Below, in pieces: positions 34,767-43,632 of a DNA stretch of 64,000 nucleotides. The notes beneath the pieces were generated by a model that ran no database searches, had not been told where the DNA came from, and was given only the letters and a program-made list of their open reading frames with translations. The DNA comes from Phocaeicola coprophilus (GTDB lineage Bacteria > Bacteroidota > Bacteroidia > Bacteroidales > Bacteroidaceae), in the NCBI GenBank assembly GCA_016900015.1, contig JACJJM010000018.1, positions 22,605 to 86,604 of the forward strand. Reading direction: 5' to 3'. The position numbers and the translations under genes are program-made. Every line of letters begins with the position of its first letter. Position 1 is the first letter of the stretch.

Positions 34767-37421
34767 ATGAGCGACACACCTCAAGAAACAGATATACCGA
34801 ACAGTGAACATTCAGATTACCGACCCGTCGACACGAAAAATGAAAGCGTGCGACACCAACTGAGCGGCATGTACCAGAACTGGTTTCTGGACTATGCCTC
34901 TTACGTCATCCTGGAGCGTGCCGTGCCCCATGTGAACGACGGACTGAAGCCTGTGCAACGGCGTATCTTGCACTCGATGAAGCGATTGGACGACGGACGC
35001 TATAACAAGGTGGCCAACATCGTGGGACACACCATGCAGTTCCACCCTCACGGCGATGCTTCCATCGGCGACGCGCTGGTGCAGCTCGGACAAAAGGAGT
35101 TGCTCATCGACCATCAGGGAAACTGGGGAAACATCCTCACGGGTGACGATGCTGCTGCACCGCGTTACATCGAGGCCCGGCTCTCGAAGTTCGCCCTCGA
35201 CGTGGTGTTCAATCCGAAGACGACGGAGTGGAAGCTCTCCTATGACGGTCGAAACCGTGAACCCATCACGCTGCCCGTGAAGTTTCCTCTGCTGCTCGCC
35301 CAGGGGGTGGAGGGCATCGCCGTCGGCCTGTCGTCGAAAATACTACCGCATAATTTCAACGAATTGTGTGACGCTGCCATCGCCTACTTGCATGGCAAGC
35401 CCTTCCAGCTCTATCCCGATTTCCAGACAGGCGGCTCTATCGACGTGTCGAAATACAACGACGGAGAGCGGGGCGGCAGCGTGAAGGTGCGTGCCAAGAT
35501 AAGCAAGCTCGACAACAAGACGCTCGTCATCACCGAAATCCCTTACGGCAAGACCACGTCGACCCTCATCGACTCCATCCTGAAGGCTGTGGAGAAGGGG
35601 AAAATCAAGATACGCAAAGTGGAGGACAACACGGCTGCCCATGCTGAAATCCTCATCCACCTGGCGCCGGGCACATCGTCGGACAAGACGCTCGACGCAC
35701 TCTATGCCTTCACGGATTGTGAGGTGAACATCTCGCCAAACTGTTGTGTCATCGACGACAAGAAACCTCACTTCCTCACCGTCAGCGACGTGTTGCGCAA
35801 GTCAGTCGACAACACGCTCCAGTTGCTCCGCCGCGAGTTGGAAATCCGCAAGGGTGAATTGCTGGAAAGCCTGCATTTCGCTTCGCTCGAGAAGATATTC
35901 ATCGAGGAGCGCATTTACAAGGACCGCCAGTTCGAGCAAGCCACGGACATGGATGCCGCCTGCGCCCACATCGACGAACGGTTGACCCCGTTCTACCCGC
36001 GGTTCATCCGTGAGGTGACGAAAGACGACATCCTGCGTCTGATGGAAATCAAGATGGGACGTATCCTGAAGTTCAACAGCGACAAGGCCAATGAGGCCAT
36101 CGCCCGGATGAATGAAGAGGTGGCCGAAATCGACAAGAAGCTGGGTGACATGGTGGGCGTCACCTCCGAGTGGTTCTCCATGCTCAAGGAAAAATATGGC
36201 AAGGAACATCCGCGCCTCACGGAGATACGCAACTTCGACACCATCGAAGCCACCAAAGTGGTGGAGGCCAACGAAAAGCTCTATATCAACCGCGAAGAGG
36301 GCTTCATCGGCACGAGCCTGAAGAAGGACGAGTTCATCGCCAACTGTTCGGACATCGACGACGTGCTCATCTTCTACCGCGACGGCAAATACAAGCTGGT
36401 GCGTGTGGCCGACAAGATGTTTGTCGGGAAGAATGTCCTCCACATCGCCATCTTCAAGAAGAACGACAAGCGCACCATCTACAACGTGGTCTACCGCGAC
36501 GGTGCGAGCGGTGCTTACATGATGAAGCGTTTCTTCGTGACGGCCATCATCCGCGACCGCGAGTATGACCTCACGGCCGGTACGCCCGGTTCGCGCGTGA
36601 TCTATTTTACAGCCAATCCGAACGGGGAGGCCGAAATCATCAAGGTGACGCTCAAGCCCAATCCTCGCCTGCGGCGCATCACGTTTGAGCGTGACTTTGC
36701 CGAGATCGGCATCCGTTCGCGTCAGGCCAAGGGCAACCTGCTCACGCGCAATGACGTGCACAAAATCGCCTTGAAGCAACGCGGAGGTTCCACGCTGGGA
36801 GGACGTAAGGTGTGGTTTGACAGTGACGTGCTCCGGCTCAATTACGACGAACGGGGCGAATATCTGGGCGAGTTCCAGACGGGTGACCAGATTCTGGTGG
36901 TGCTCAAGAACGGTGATTTTTACACGACCGACTTCGACGTGAACAATCACTACGAACGCGACATCCATCTCATTGAGAAATTTGACCCGCACAAGGTGTG
37001 GACGGCCATCCTCTATGACCAGGACCAGCAGGGCTATCCCTATCTGAAACGTTTTGCCTTCGAAGCCTCTTCGCGTCGCCAGAACTATCTGGGTGAGAAC
37101 AAGCACAATGAACTGCTGTTGCTCACGGATGAATATTATCCGCACCTGCAGGTGGTGTTTGGAGGAAACGACAGCTTCCGCGAGCCGCTTGACATCGAGG
37201 CGGCAGACTTCGTGGGAGTGAAGGGATTCAAGGCCAAAGGCAAACGCCTGACGACCTACACCGTGGCAGAAGTCAACGAGCTGGAACCCACACGGCAGCC
37301 CGAACCTCAACCGGAAGAGCTGGTGGAAGAACAGCCCGAACCTGTCAATGAAGACCCGGATGCGCACAAGAGCGACAGCGACATTATCGATGAGATTACT
37401 GGTCAAATGAAACTATTTTGA
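34767..37421 (+). CDS. parC: DNA topoisomerase IV / gyrase subunit A
   Basis: An 884-residue type IIA topoisomerase A subunit. The winged-helix domain has VNDGLKPVQRRILHSM and HPHGDASIGDALVQLGQK; the catalytic tyrosine that attacks DNA is Tyr134 in APRYIEARL. A long coiled-coil tower follows at about 340-480, then a beta-pinwheel C-terminal domain. The GyrA-box of gyrase A subunits (QRRGG(K/R)G) is not seen; there is KQRGGSTLGG in its place. With this and the Bacteroidales context, ParC is more likely than GyrA. The partner B subunit is not in the window. C-ending codons dominate, as expected for a well-expressed gene. Confidence 0.88.
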   Translation: MSDTPQETDIPNSEHSDYRPVDTKNESVRHQLSGMYQNWFLDYASYVILERAVPHVNDGLKPVQRRILHSMKRLDDGRYNKVANIVGHTMQFHPHGDASIGDALVQLGQKELLIDHQGNWGNILTGDDAAAPRYIEARLSKFALDVVFNPKTTEWKLSYDGRNREPITLPVKFPLLLAQGVEGIAVGLSSKILPHNFNELCDAAIAYLHGKPFQLYPDFQTGGSIDVSKYNDGERGGSVKVRAKISKLDNKTLVITEIPYGKTTSTLIDSILKAVEKGKIKIRKVEDNTAAHAEILIHLAPGTSSDKTLDALYAFTDCEVNISPNCCVIDDKKPHFLTVSDVLRKSVDNTLQLLRRELEIRKGELLESLHFASLEKIFIEERIYKDRQFEQATDMDAACAHIDERLTPFYPRFIREVTKDDILRLMEIKMGRILKFNSDKANEAIARMNEEVAEIDKKLGDMVGVTSEWFSMLKEKYGKEHPRLTEIRNFDTIEATKVVEANEKLYINREEGFIGTSLKKDEFIANCSDIDDVLIFYRDGKYKLVRVADKMFVGKNVLHIAIFKKNDKRTIYNVVYRDGASGAYMMKRFFVTAIIRDREYDLTAGTPGSRVIYFTANPNGEAEIIKVTLKPNPRLRRITFERDFAEIGIRSRQAKGNLLTRNDVHKIALKQRGGSTLGGRKVWFDSDVLRLNYDERGEYLGEFQTGDQILVVLKNGDFYTTDFDVNNHYERDIHLIEKFDPHKVWTAILYDQDQQGYPYLKRFAFEASSRRQNYLGENKHNELLLLTDEYYPHLQVVFGGNDSFREPLDIEAADFVGVKGFKAKGKRLTTYTVAEVNELEPTRQPEPQPEELVEEQPEPVNEDPDAHKSDSDIIDEITGQMKLF

Positions 37422-37425
37422 GGTT

Positions 37426-38268
37426 ATGAAGACATACATGTTGATGCTGGCCGGACTGTTTGTGTTCCTGTCGTCTGTTGCAGGACAGGAGACTGACAGT
37501 TTGCAGGCAAACCGTTTTGTGATGCGCTCCACCCTTCTGGGTGTCGGACGGACGCAAATCGTGGACACGTATTTGTCCCCTGTCGAATATACGGGCATAG
37601 AAGGGCGATTCCTGCATGAGCGCATGCGTATGACCCGTATGTTGGGCGGCAACGTGTCGACCCAGAGCTTGCTGCAAGCCAATCTGGCTTATGCCGAAAA
37701 CGATTCGAAGACGGGCAATGAGTTTGCCGGTATGGTGAATTGGAGCTACGGCCTGCACTATCATTTCCGCATCAATGACCGGCTGCGCATTCTGGCCGGA
37801 GGCTTGGGCGACCTGAATTTGGGATTTATCTACAACACCCGCAATTCCAACAATCCGGCCCAGGCCAAAGCTTACATCAACTTGACGGCTTCGGCGATGG
37901 CCATTTATGACTTTCGCATCAAGAAGCAGCCTTTCACGGTGCGCTATCAGGTCAATGCGCCGTTTCTGGGCGTGATGTTTTCTCCCGAATACCAACAATC
38001 ATACTACGAAATCTTCACTTTAGGCAACAGTCACGGAGTGGTGAATTTCACTTCGGTGCACAACCAACCCTCCTTGCGTCAGTTGCTCACGCTCGACATC
38101 CCTTTGCGGCGGACGACGTTTCGTGTGGGCTATGTGGGTGACTTCCAGCAGTCGAAAGTGAACAATATCCGTTGCCACACCTATTCGCACGTCTTTATGG
38201 TCGGCTTTGTGAAGAATTTCTATCTGATTAAAGGCAAAGAGAAGCTGCAGGCAAAATCTCCGTTTTAA
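37426..38268 (+). CDS. DUF3316 family protein
   Basis: A 280-residue exported protein. The signal peptide ends at about 20 (SSVAGQ). The body (STLLGVGRTQIVDTYLSPVEY to the end) matches DUF3316, a Bacteroidetes family predicted to form an outer-membrane beta barrel; alternating hydrophobic strands such as LRILAGGLGDLNLGFIYN support that. Function unknown. It starts 4 bases after the topoisomerase gene and is probably co-transcribed with it and with the S41 peptidase 12 bases downstream. Confidence 0.8.
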   Translation: MKTYMLMLAGLFVFLSSVAGQETDSLQANRFVMRSTLLGVGRTQIVDTYLSPVEYTGIEGRFLHERMRMTRMLGGNVSTQSLLQANLAYAENDSKTGNEFAGMVNWSYGLHYHFRINDRLRILAGGLGDLNLGFIYNTRNSNNPAQAKAYINLTASAMAIYDFRIKKQPFTVRYQVNAPFLGVMFSPEYQQSYYEIFTLGNSHGVVNFTSVHNQPSLRQLLTLDIPLRRTTFRVGYVGDFQQSKVNNIRCHTYSHVFMVGFVKNFYLIKGKEKLQAKSPF

Positions 38269-38280
38269 AACTTATGCACA

Positions 38281-39306
38281 ATGAAAAAGTCGCTTTATAC
38301 CTTATTAATATATGTACTGACATTCTCGTTCACCGGTTGCATTGACGTGGAGGAATATAATGATGATCCGCAAGGCAATTTCGAAGCGCTCTGGCACATC
38401 ATTGACGAACAATATTGTTTCCTGGATTATAAAGCCGAGGAGTATGGCCTGGATTGGGATGAGGTGTATGACCGTTATAGCAAAGACATCGTGTCCAATA
38501 TGACAGACAAGGATCTTTTCAATGTGTTCGACCGCATGCTGGCAGAGCTTCGTGATGGTCACGTAAACCTTTATACGGGCTTTGATGTGGCTCGCTATTG
38601 GGATTGGTATGAAGACTATCCGCAGAATTTCAGTGACAGCATCCAGCGCATTTATCTGGGAAAGGACTATCACATAGCTTCCGGCATGAAGTATAAGGTG
38701 CTTGATGACAATGTGGGCTATGTCTACTATGAGAGCTTCAGCGATGCCGTCGGCGAAGGCAATCTGAGCGATATGTTGCAGGAACTGTCCATCTGCAAAG
38801 GGCTTATCATCGATGTGCGCAACAATTCCGGAGGCCAGCTTACCAATGCCAGCAAGATAGCTTCGCGTTTTACCAACGAGAAAATTCTGACAGGATACAT
38901 CTGTCACAAGACAGGTCCGGGGCATAGCGATTTTTCCGAACCTTACCCGGTCTATCTGGAGCCGTCCAATCATTTGCGTTGGCAGAAACCTGTTTGTGTG
39001 TTGACCAACCGGAGTGCTTATAGCGCAACAAATGACTTTGTAAACACCATGAATCAGCTGGATAATGTGACTATCGTGGGTGACAAGACCGGTGGAGGCT
39101 CAGGATTGCCTTTTTCTTCGGAGTTGCCGAACGGCTGGTCCATACGCTTTTCGGCCAGTCCGATGTTTGATCCGCAGATGAACCAGTTGGAATTTGGCAT
39201 TGAGCCGGATGTGAAAGTCGACATGAGTTCAGAAGATATGGATCAGGGGAAGGATACGATAATCGAGCGGGCACGCCAGATTTTAAGTGAAAAAGCTTTG
39301 CATTAA
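38281..39306 (+). CDS. S41 family peptidase lipoprotein (tail-specific protease-like)
   Basis: A 341-residue lipoprotein with lipobox FSFTGC. The N-terminal part (NFEALWHIIDEQYCFLDYK, MLAELRDGHVNLYTG) and the catalytic core (GLIIDVRNNSGGQLTNASKIA, VLTNRSAYSATNDFV, VTIVGDKTGGGSGLPFS) are those of C-terminal processing-type peptidases. The nucleophile should be the serine in AYSATN; the lysine in GDKTGG is the likely general base. No PDZ domain is obvious. It would act at the envelope on an unknown substrate. Its final codons contain the -33 element of the downstream tRNA promoter. Confidence 0.85.
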   Translation: MKKSLYTLLIYVLTFSFTGCIDVEEYNDDPQGNFEALWHIIDEQYCFLDYKAEEYGLDWDEVYDRYSKDIVSNMTDKDLFNVFDRMLAELRDGHVNLYTGFDVARYWDWYEDYPQNFSDSIQRIYLGKDYHIASGMKYKVLDDNVGYVYYESFSDAVGEGNLSDMLQELSICKGLIIDVRNNSGGQLTNASKIASRFTNEKILTGYICHKTGPGHSDFSEPYPVYLEPSNHLRWQKPVCVLTNRSAYSATNDFVNTMNQLDNVTIVGDKTGGGSGLPFSSELPNGWSIRFSASPMFDPQMNQLEFGIEPDVKVDMSSEDMDQGKDTIIERARQILSEKALH

Positions 39307-39328
39307 CGAAAAAATCACTATATCTTTG
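39297..39328 (+). promoter_or_regulatory. Promoter of tRNA-Leu
   Basis: TTTG (39297-39300), 20 bases, TATCTTTG (39321-39328). The -33 element lies within the last codons of the S41 peptidase gene. Confidence 0.7.
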
Positions 39329-39366
39329 CATCGCTAAATTTGGGATGATATGATTCTCCTCAAAGA

Positions 39367-39448
39367 GCGCCTGTGGCGTAATTGGTAGCCGCGCCAGACT
39401 TAGGATCTGGTGTCTCGCGACGTGTAGGTTCGAGTCCTATCAGGCGCA
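39367..39448 (+). tRNA. tRNA-Leu, anticodon TAG
   Basis: An 82-base cloverleaf. The acceptor arm GCGCCTG (39367-39373) pairs with CAGGCGC (39441-39447), discriminator A. Anticodon stem CCAGA/TCTGG with loop CTTAGGA, anticodon TAG at 39401-39403, reading CTA and possibly other CTN codons. The long variable arm is expected of a class II tRNA-Leu. T-arm GTAGG-TTCGAGT-CCTAT. CCA is not encoded. Confidence 0.95.
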
Positions 39449-39452
39449 CAAG

Positions 39453-39510
39453 AAGGATGGTTATGACAGGTTCCTTTTCAGGGCAAGTCATGACCATCCT
39501 TTCTTTTTTT
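39453..39510 (+). terminator. Terminator after tRNA-Leu
   Basis: Perfect 15-base arms (39453-39467 and 39487-39501; AAGGATGGTTATGAC and its complement) followed by TTCTTTTTTT. Confidence 0.9.
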
Positions 39511-39583
39511 GCCGGGCAGGCTGGGTTGTGCCTTGATTTTAGTGCAGTCGTGCAGACGGGAGGAAAGTGCGGGGAGAAGAAAA

Positions 39584-39622
39584 AAGCCATTTCCGACCAA
39601 TCGGGATGGTTGGAAATGGCTT
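39584..39622 (-). terminator. Terminator of efp
   Basis: Arms AAGCCATTTCC and GGAAATGGCTT extended by an inner ACCA/TGGT pairing; on the minus strand a run of T follows. It lies 25 bases after the efp stop. Confidence 0.85.
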
Positions 39623-39646
39623 ATGGTTGGAAAAGATAAAGTGTCG

Positions 39647-40213
39647 TTAAGCTTTCACACGGCCTACGTATGAACCGTCACGAGTGTCCACTTCGATGGT
39701 TTCACCTTGATTGATGAACAACGGCACGCGCACGGTCGCACCAGTCTCGACAGTAGCCGGTTTCAGGGTGTTAGTGGCAGTGTCACCTTTCAGACCCGGT
39801 TCGGTATAGGTGATTTTCAGTTTCACTTTCACAGGAAGCTCTGCGAACAGGATGGTTTCAGTCGAAGCATCAGATACTACGTCTACGATCATTTCTTCTT
39901 TCAGGAAGTCAACACCTTCGATCAGGTCGTGTGCGATGGGCACTTGCTCATAAGTCTCTTGGTTCATGAAGATATAGTCTTCACCTTCTTTGTAGAGGTA
40001 TTGATAAGGACGGCGTTCTACGCGTACGTCTTCCAGTTTCTCACCGATGTTGAAGCGACGTTCCAATACGTAACCGTCTACAACGTCTTTCAGCTTGGTA
40101 CGCATGAAAGTGTTGCCTTTACCAGGTTTTACGTGGAGGAAGTCAATGCAGAAATAGAGTTTGCCATCCATTCGGATAGCTGTACCGATTTTGATGTCTT
40201 GGGCGTTAATCAT
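39647..40213 (-). CDS. efp: Elongation factor P
   Basis: A 188-residue EF-P, which rescues ribosomes stalled at polyproline stretches. N-terminal KOW-like domain with the tip lysine Lys32 in KPGKGNTF (Lys34 in E. coli), which may be modified; then two OB domains ([45 protein letters not shown]). Normal length. No EpmA/EpmB or YmfI-type modification gene is visible nearby. It has its own promoter, divergent from rpmH. Confidence 0.97.
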   Translation of the reverse strand: MINAQDIKIGTAIRMDGKLYFCIDFLHVKPGKGNTFMRTKLKDVVDGYVLERRFNIGEKLEDVRVERRPYQYLYKEGEDYIFMNQETYEQVPIAHDLIEGVDFLKEEMIVDVVSDASTETILFAELPVKVKLKITYTEPGLKGDTATNTLKPATVETGATVRVPLFINQGETIEVDTRDGSYVGRVKA

Positions 40214-40273
40214 ACTTATCTGTGTTATGTTTATTGTTTAATGATAAATCTTAAGTCTTCTGCGTTTCGGCTG

Positions 40274-40305
40274 CAAAAGTAAGCTAAATCGGGAAAAAGC
40301 ACAAA
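40274..40305 (-). promoter_or_regulatory. Promoter of efp
   Basis: On the minus strand TTTG (40302-40305), 20 bases, TACTTTTG (40274-40281): a full match to the Bacteroidetes consensus. Confidence 0.75.
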
Positions 40306-40333
40306 AAGATTTGAGCAAAAATGACTTATCGGC

Positions 40334-40364
40334 TTGGTTTATTTAAAAAAAGTCTCTATTTTTG
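40334..40364 (+). promoter_or_regulatory. Promoter of rpmH
   Basis: TTGG (40334-40337), 19 bases, TATTTTTG (40357-40364), 50 bases before the rpmH ATG. Confidence 0.65.
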
Positions 40365-40413
40365 CAGCCCGAATCATCATAGCTTAGAATAATAACATAA
40401 AAAGAATATAGCA

Positions 40414-40575
40414 ATGAAAAGAACATTCCAACCTTCAAACAGAAAAAGAAAGAATAAGCACGGTTTTCGTGAAAGAATGGCAACTGCCAATGGACGTCGT
40501 GTGTTGGCTGCACGTCGTGCAAAAGGTCGTAAGAAACTGACAGTGTCTGACGAGTATAATGGTTGCAAGCGATAA
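40414..40575 (+). CDS. rpmH: Ribosomal protein bL34
   Basis: A 53-residue, strongly basic protein beginning [18 protein letters not shown] and containing [20 protein letters not shown], the bL34 signature. It is part of the large ribosomal subunit. The C-terminal extension SDEYNGCKR is slightly longer than in E. coli, as usual in Bacteroidales. It stands alone with its own promoter and terminator; no dnaA or rnpA is beside it, as is common in this phylum. Confidence 0.96.
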   Translation: MKRTFQPSNRKRKNKHGFRERMATANGRRVLAARRAKGRKKLTVSDEYNGCKR

Positions 40576-40606
40576 TCTTTCTTGCAATTAGAATTAGGAT
40601 TAACGA

Positions 40607-40642
40607 AAGGGTATCTATGCGGGAAGCATGGATACCTTTTTG
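40607..40642 (+). terminator. Terminator of rpmH
   Basis: Arms AAGGGTATCTATGC and GCATGGATACCTTT with a short GGGAA loop and one mismatch, followed by TTTTTG. Confidence 0.8.
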
Positions 40643-40779
40643 TTTGTGGCAGGATGTTTTGGACGAAGTCAAGGAATGAGTGTTTTTTTCTTGGAATACG
40701 GAGAATAAATATAGTATCTGACTAGGTTTTGCTTCTATTTTTGTCCTATCTTTGTGCCGAAAACTCAAAAATCGGATCT

Positions 40780-41418
40780 ATGACCTTTAAGGATTTCTTT
40801 TCTTTAAAAAAGAATCGTGTCTTTTGGCTGAATATTCTTGGCATGATACTCTTCGTGGTAGTCGTTATATACGGTGTCTTGAAGGGGATTGATGTCTATA
40901 CGCATCATGGAGAAAGTATCAGTGTGCTGGATGTACAAGGCATGTCAAGTGAAAAGGCTATCCAGGCTTTGGCTGGAACACAGCTGGAGCCGGCCATTGT
41001 GGATTCGTGTTATGTGCCGGATGTCCCCTCGGGCACAGTCGTTGACCAGAAGCCTGTTCCGGGGGCTCGTGTGAAAGAAGGTCGCCAAGTGTATCTGACG
41101 ATTTGTACCAATAGGACTCCGACTCGGGTGATTCCCGATGTGATAGACAATAGCTCTCTGCGTGAAGCGCAGGCGCGAATGCTGGCGGCTGGTTTTCAGT
41201 TGACGGCAAATGATTACATAGCCGGTGAGAAAGACTGGGTTTACGGAGTACGCTACCATGGAAAAGCCTTGGAGCCGGGGGCAAAAATACCCATAGGGGC
41301 TGCTGTGACATTGGTGGTGGGAGGTGACATTGCTGTGGTTGATTCGTTGAGTACAGACAGTGTCGCATTAGAAACACCGCAGGCAGCACCGGTGAGTGAA
41401 GAAGAATCGTGGTTTTAA
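40780..41418 (+). CDS. PASTA domain membrane protein
   Basis: A 212-residue protein with a short cytoplasmic N-terminus, one membrane helix at about 17-36 (ILGMILFVVVVIYGVLKGI) and two to three PASTA-like repeats outside (VQGMSSEKAIQALAG, VVDQKPVPGARVKEGRQVYL, VIPDVIDNSSLREAQARML). PASTA units bind peptidoglycan-like ligands in kinases and penicillin-binding proteins; here no kinase domain is attached. The start at 40780 follows a -7 element at 40747-40754. rluD follows after 9 bases and ddl after that, so a cell-envelope link is plausible. Confidence 0.88.
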   Translation: MTFKDFFSLKKNRVFWLNILGMILFVVVVIYGVLKGIDVYTHHGESISVLDVQGMSSEKAIQALAGTQLEPAIVDSCYVPDVPSGTVVDQKPVPGARVKEGRQVYLTICTNRTPTRVIPDVIDNSSLREAQARMLAAGFQLTANDYIAGEKDWVYGVRYHGKALEPGAKIPIGAAVTLVVGGDIAVVDSLSTDSVALETPQAAPVSEEESWF

Positions 41419-41427
41419 GGCGGACTT

Positions 41428-42498
41428 ATGACTGAAGAATATATAGATGAATTAGATGACTCTTTGGACGATATAGAGTCCGTGACGAACGGTGGCAGAG
41501 AGCTTTATGAACATTTCCGTGTCGTGGTGGACAAGGGGCAGTCGCCAGTGAGGATTGACAAATACTTGTTTGAAAGACTGGTTAATTCTTCTCGCAATCG
41601 TATTCAGCAAGCTGCGGACCAGGGCTATGTGATGGCCAATGGCAAGCCCGTGAAGAGCAATTATAAGGTAAAGCCTTTGGATGTGTTGACTGTGATGCTC
41701 GACCGTCCACGTTATGATAATGACATTATCCCTGAAGATATTCCTTTGAATATTGTGTATGAAGACGACGATGTGCTGGTGGTGAACAAACCGGCCGGGC
41801 TTGTCGTGCATCCGGGCTGCGGTAACTATCATGGTACGCTGGTCAACGCCATAGCGTGGCATCTGCGTGACAATCCGAAGTATGACCCCAATGATCCGGC
41901 AGTCGGGCTGGTACACCGTATTGACAAGGATACGTCCGGCTTGTTGGTTGTGGCCAAAACGCCTGACGCCAAGACGCATCTGGGTCTTCAATTCTATAAT
42001 AAAACAACTCAACGGAAATACAACGCTTTGGTATGGGGGATTTTGGAGCATGATGAAGGAACGATAGAGGGAAACATCACGCGCAATCCGAGAGACCGTA
42101 TGCAGATGGCGGTGTCGGCAGATCCGGAGATTGGCAAGCATGCCGTGACTCATTATCATGTGCTGGAGCGTCTGGGCTACGTGACTTTTGTCGAGTGTGT
42201 GCTTGAGACCGGGCGTACTCATCAAATCCGGGTGCACATGAAGCACATCGGACATCCTCTATTTAATGACGAACGTTATGGTGGCAATGAGATATTGAAG
42301 GGGACACATTTCAGCAAGTACAAGCAGTTTGTCCTAAACTGTTTTGAGACTTGTCCCCGCCAGGCGTTGCATGCAAAAACGCTGGGCTTCGTGCATCCCC
42401 GCACGGGCGAACAAATGTTCTTTAATTCCGAGTTGCCTGAAGATATGACGGTGCTGCTGGAGAAGTGGCGCACATATATCAGCAATCGCGAACTTTAA
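41428..42498 (+). CDS. rluD: Large-subunit pseudouridine synthase, RluD type
   Basis: A 356-residue RluA-family enzyme that turns uridines of 23S rRNA (positions 1911, 1915 and 1917 in E. coli) into pseudouridine. An S4 RNA-binding domain lies at about 40-95 (VRIDKYLFERLVNSSRNRIQ), then the catalytic domain with LVVNKPAGLVVHPG and HRIDKDTSGLLVVAKT, in which Asp166 is the catalytic residue. ETGRTHQIRVHMKHIGHPL is also typical. An acidic N-terminal extension of about 30 residues is common in Bacteroidales. Same transcript as the PASTA gene and probably ddl. Confidence 0.93.
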   Translation: MTEEYIDELDDSLDDIESVTNGGRELYEHFRVVVDKGQSPVRIDKYLFERLVNSSRNRIQQAADQGYVMANGKPVKSNYKVKPLDVLTVMLDRPRYDNDIIPEDIPLNIVYEDDDVLVVNKPAGLVVHPGCGNYHGTLVNAIAWHLRDNPKYDPNDPAVGLVHRIDKDTSGLLVVAKTPDAKTHLGLQFYNKTTQRKYNALVWGILEHDEGTIEGNITRNPRDRMQMAVSADPEIGKHAVTHYHVLERLGYVTFVECVLETGRTHQIRVHMKHIGHPLFNDERYGGNEILKGTHFSKYKQFVLNCFETCPRQALHAKTLGFVHPRTGEQMFFNSELPEDMTVLLEKWRTYISNREL

Positions 42499-42520
42499 CG
42501 GATTTCAATCACATAAATAT

Positions 42521-43495
42521 ATGAAACGTATAATTGCAATTGTTGCAGGGGGAGATTCTTCGGAGTTTCCCGTATCCCTTCGCAGTGCGCAAGGGATCTA
42601 TTCTTTCATCGACAAGGACAAATATGAAGTCTACATTGTGGAGATGAAAGGATTGTGTTGGGAAGTGGTGCTTCCTGATAATACAAAAGTCTCTATTGAC
42701 CGTAATGATTTCAGCTTTATCTGTCAAGAGAAAAAGAAAGTGTTCGACTTCGCATACATCATCATTCATGGTACACCGGGAGAAAACGGCATCTTGCAGG
42801 GATATTTTGATTTGCTCCATATTCCTTATTCGACATGCGATGTGCTGGCTTCAGCTTTGACATTTAATAAATTTGCTTTAAACCACTATTTGAAGGGCTT
42901 TGGCATCCGCATTGCCGAATCTCTGATGGTGCGTGAAGGTTTTGAGATTACAGATCAGGAAGTCATTGACAAAATCGGCTTGCCTTGCTTCATCAAGCCT
43001 AATGAAGGAGGGTCCAGCTTTGGCGTGACCAAGGTGAAAACAGCCGAAGAAATCCAGCCGGCTATCCGGAAAGCCATGAATGAATCACCCGAAGTGATGA
43101 TAGAAGCGTTTATGGCAGGAACGGAGATTACTTGTGGATGTTACAAGACAAAGACCAAAGAAGTCGTGTTCCCTATTACCGAGGTAGTGTCAAAGAATGA
43201 GTTTTTTGATTATGCGGCAAAGTATGACGGAGAGTCACGGGAAATCACGCCGGCACGGCTGGATGAGGACGTCACAGAGCGTGTGAAGTTGCTGACTTCT
43301 GCCATTTATGACATTTTGGGGTGTGAAGGCATCATCCGTGTGGACTACATCATAACGGAAGGCGGAAAAATCAATTTATTGGAAGTGAATACCACACCGG
43401 GCATGACTGAAACGAGCTTTATCCCCCAACAAGTCCGTGCAGCAGGCATGGAAATGAAGGATGTATTGACAGACATTATTGAAAATAAGTTCTAA
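42521..43495 (+). CDS. ddl: D-alanine--D-alanine ligase
   Basis: A 324-residue ATP-grasp enzyme that joins two D-alanines for the peptidoglycan stem peptide; murF at the right end of the window uses the product. Signature blocks: IIHGTPGENGILQGYFDLL, PCFIKPNEGGSSFGVTKV (ATP-binding loop), VMIEAFMAGTEITCG and INLLEVNTTPGMTETS (metal and substrate site). Cytoplasmic, normal length. It starts 22 bases after rluD. Confidence 0.95.
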   Translation: MKRIIAIVAGGDSSEFPVSLRSAQGIYSFIDKDKYEVYIVEMKGLCWEVVLPDNTKVSIDRNDFSFICQEKKKVFDFAYIIIHGTPGENGILQGYFDLLHIPYSTCDVLASALTFNKFALNHYLKGFGIRIAESLMVREGFEITDQEVIDKIGLPCFIKPNEGGSSFGVTKVKTAEEIQPAIRKAMNESPEVMIEAFMAGTEITCGCYKTKTKEVVFPITEVVSKNEFFDYAAKYDGESREITPARLDEDVTERVKLLTSAIYDILGCEGIIRVDYIITEGGKINLLEVNTTPGMTETSFIPQQVRAAGMEMKDVLTDIIENKF

Positions 43496-43560
43496 ACCTC
43501 AATTTTTTAGTCTATAACATAGAATCCCACTTGATAATAACAAAAAGATTTACGTAATTT

Positions 43561-43579
43561 GCACTATGACTCGTAGTGC
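43561..43579 (+). other. Small inverted repeat in the ddl-acyltransferase gap
   Basis: GCACTA and TAGTGC enclose a 7-base loop. A second, imperfect pairing (GCAGGGAAA with TTTCCTGTGC) follows up to 43613. Together they may be a weak terminator or a leader hairpin. Confidence 0.35.
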
Positions 43580-43632
43580 AGGGAAATGGCGTGACATTTT
43601 GCTGTTTCCTGTGCTTTAAAACTTGATATACT

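Noticed and set aside
35802..37406. 534-codon open frame antisense to the topoisomerase gene
   Set aside because: Shadow of strongly biased codons in a well-recognised gene; no domain, no promoter.
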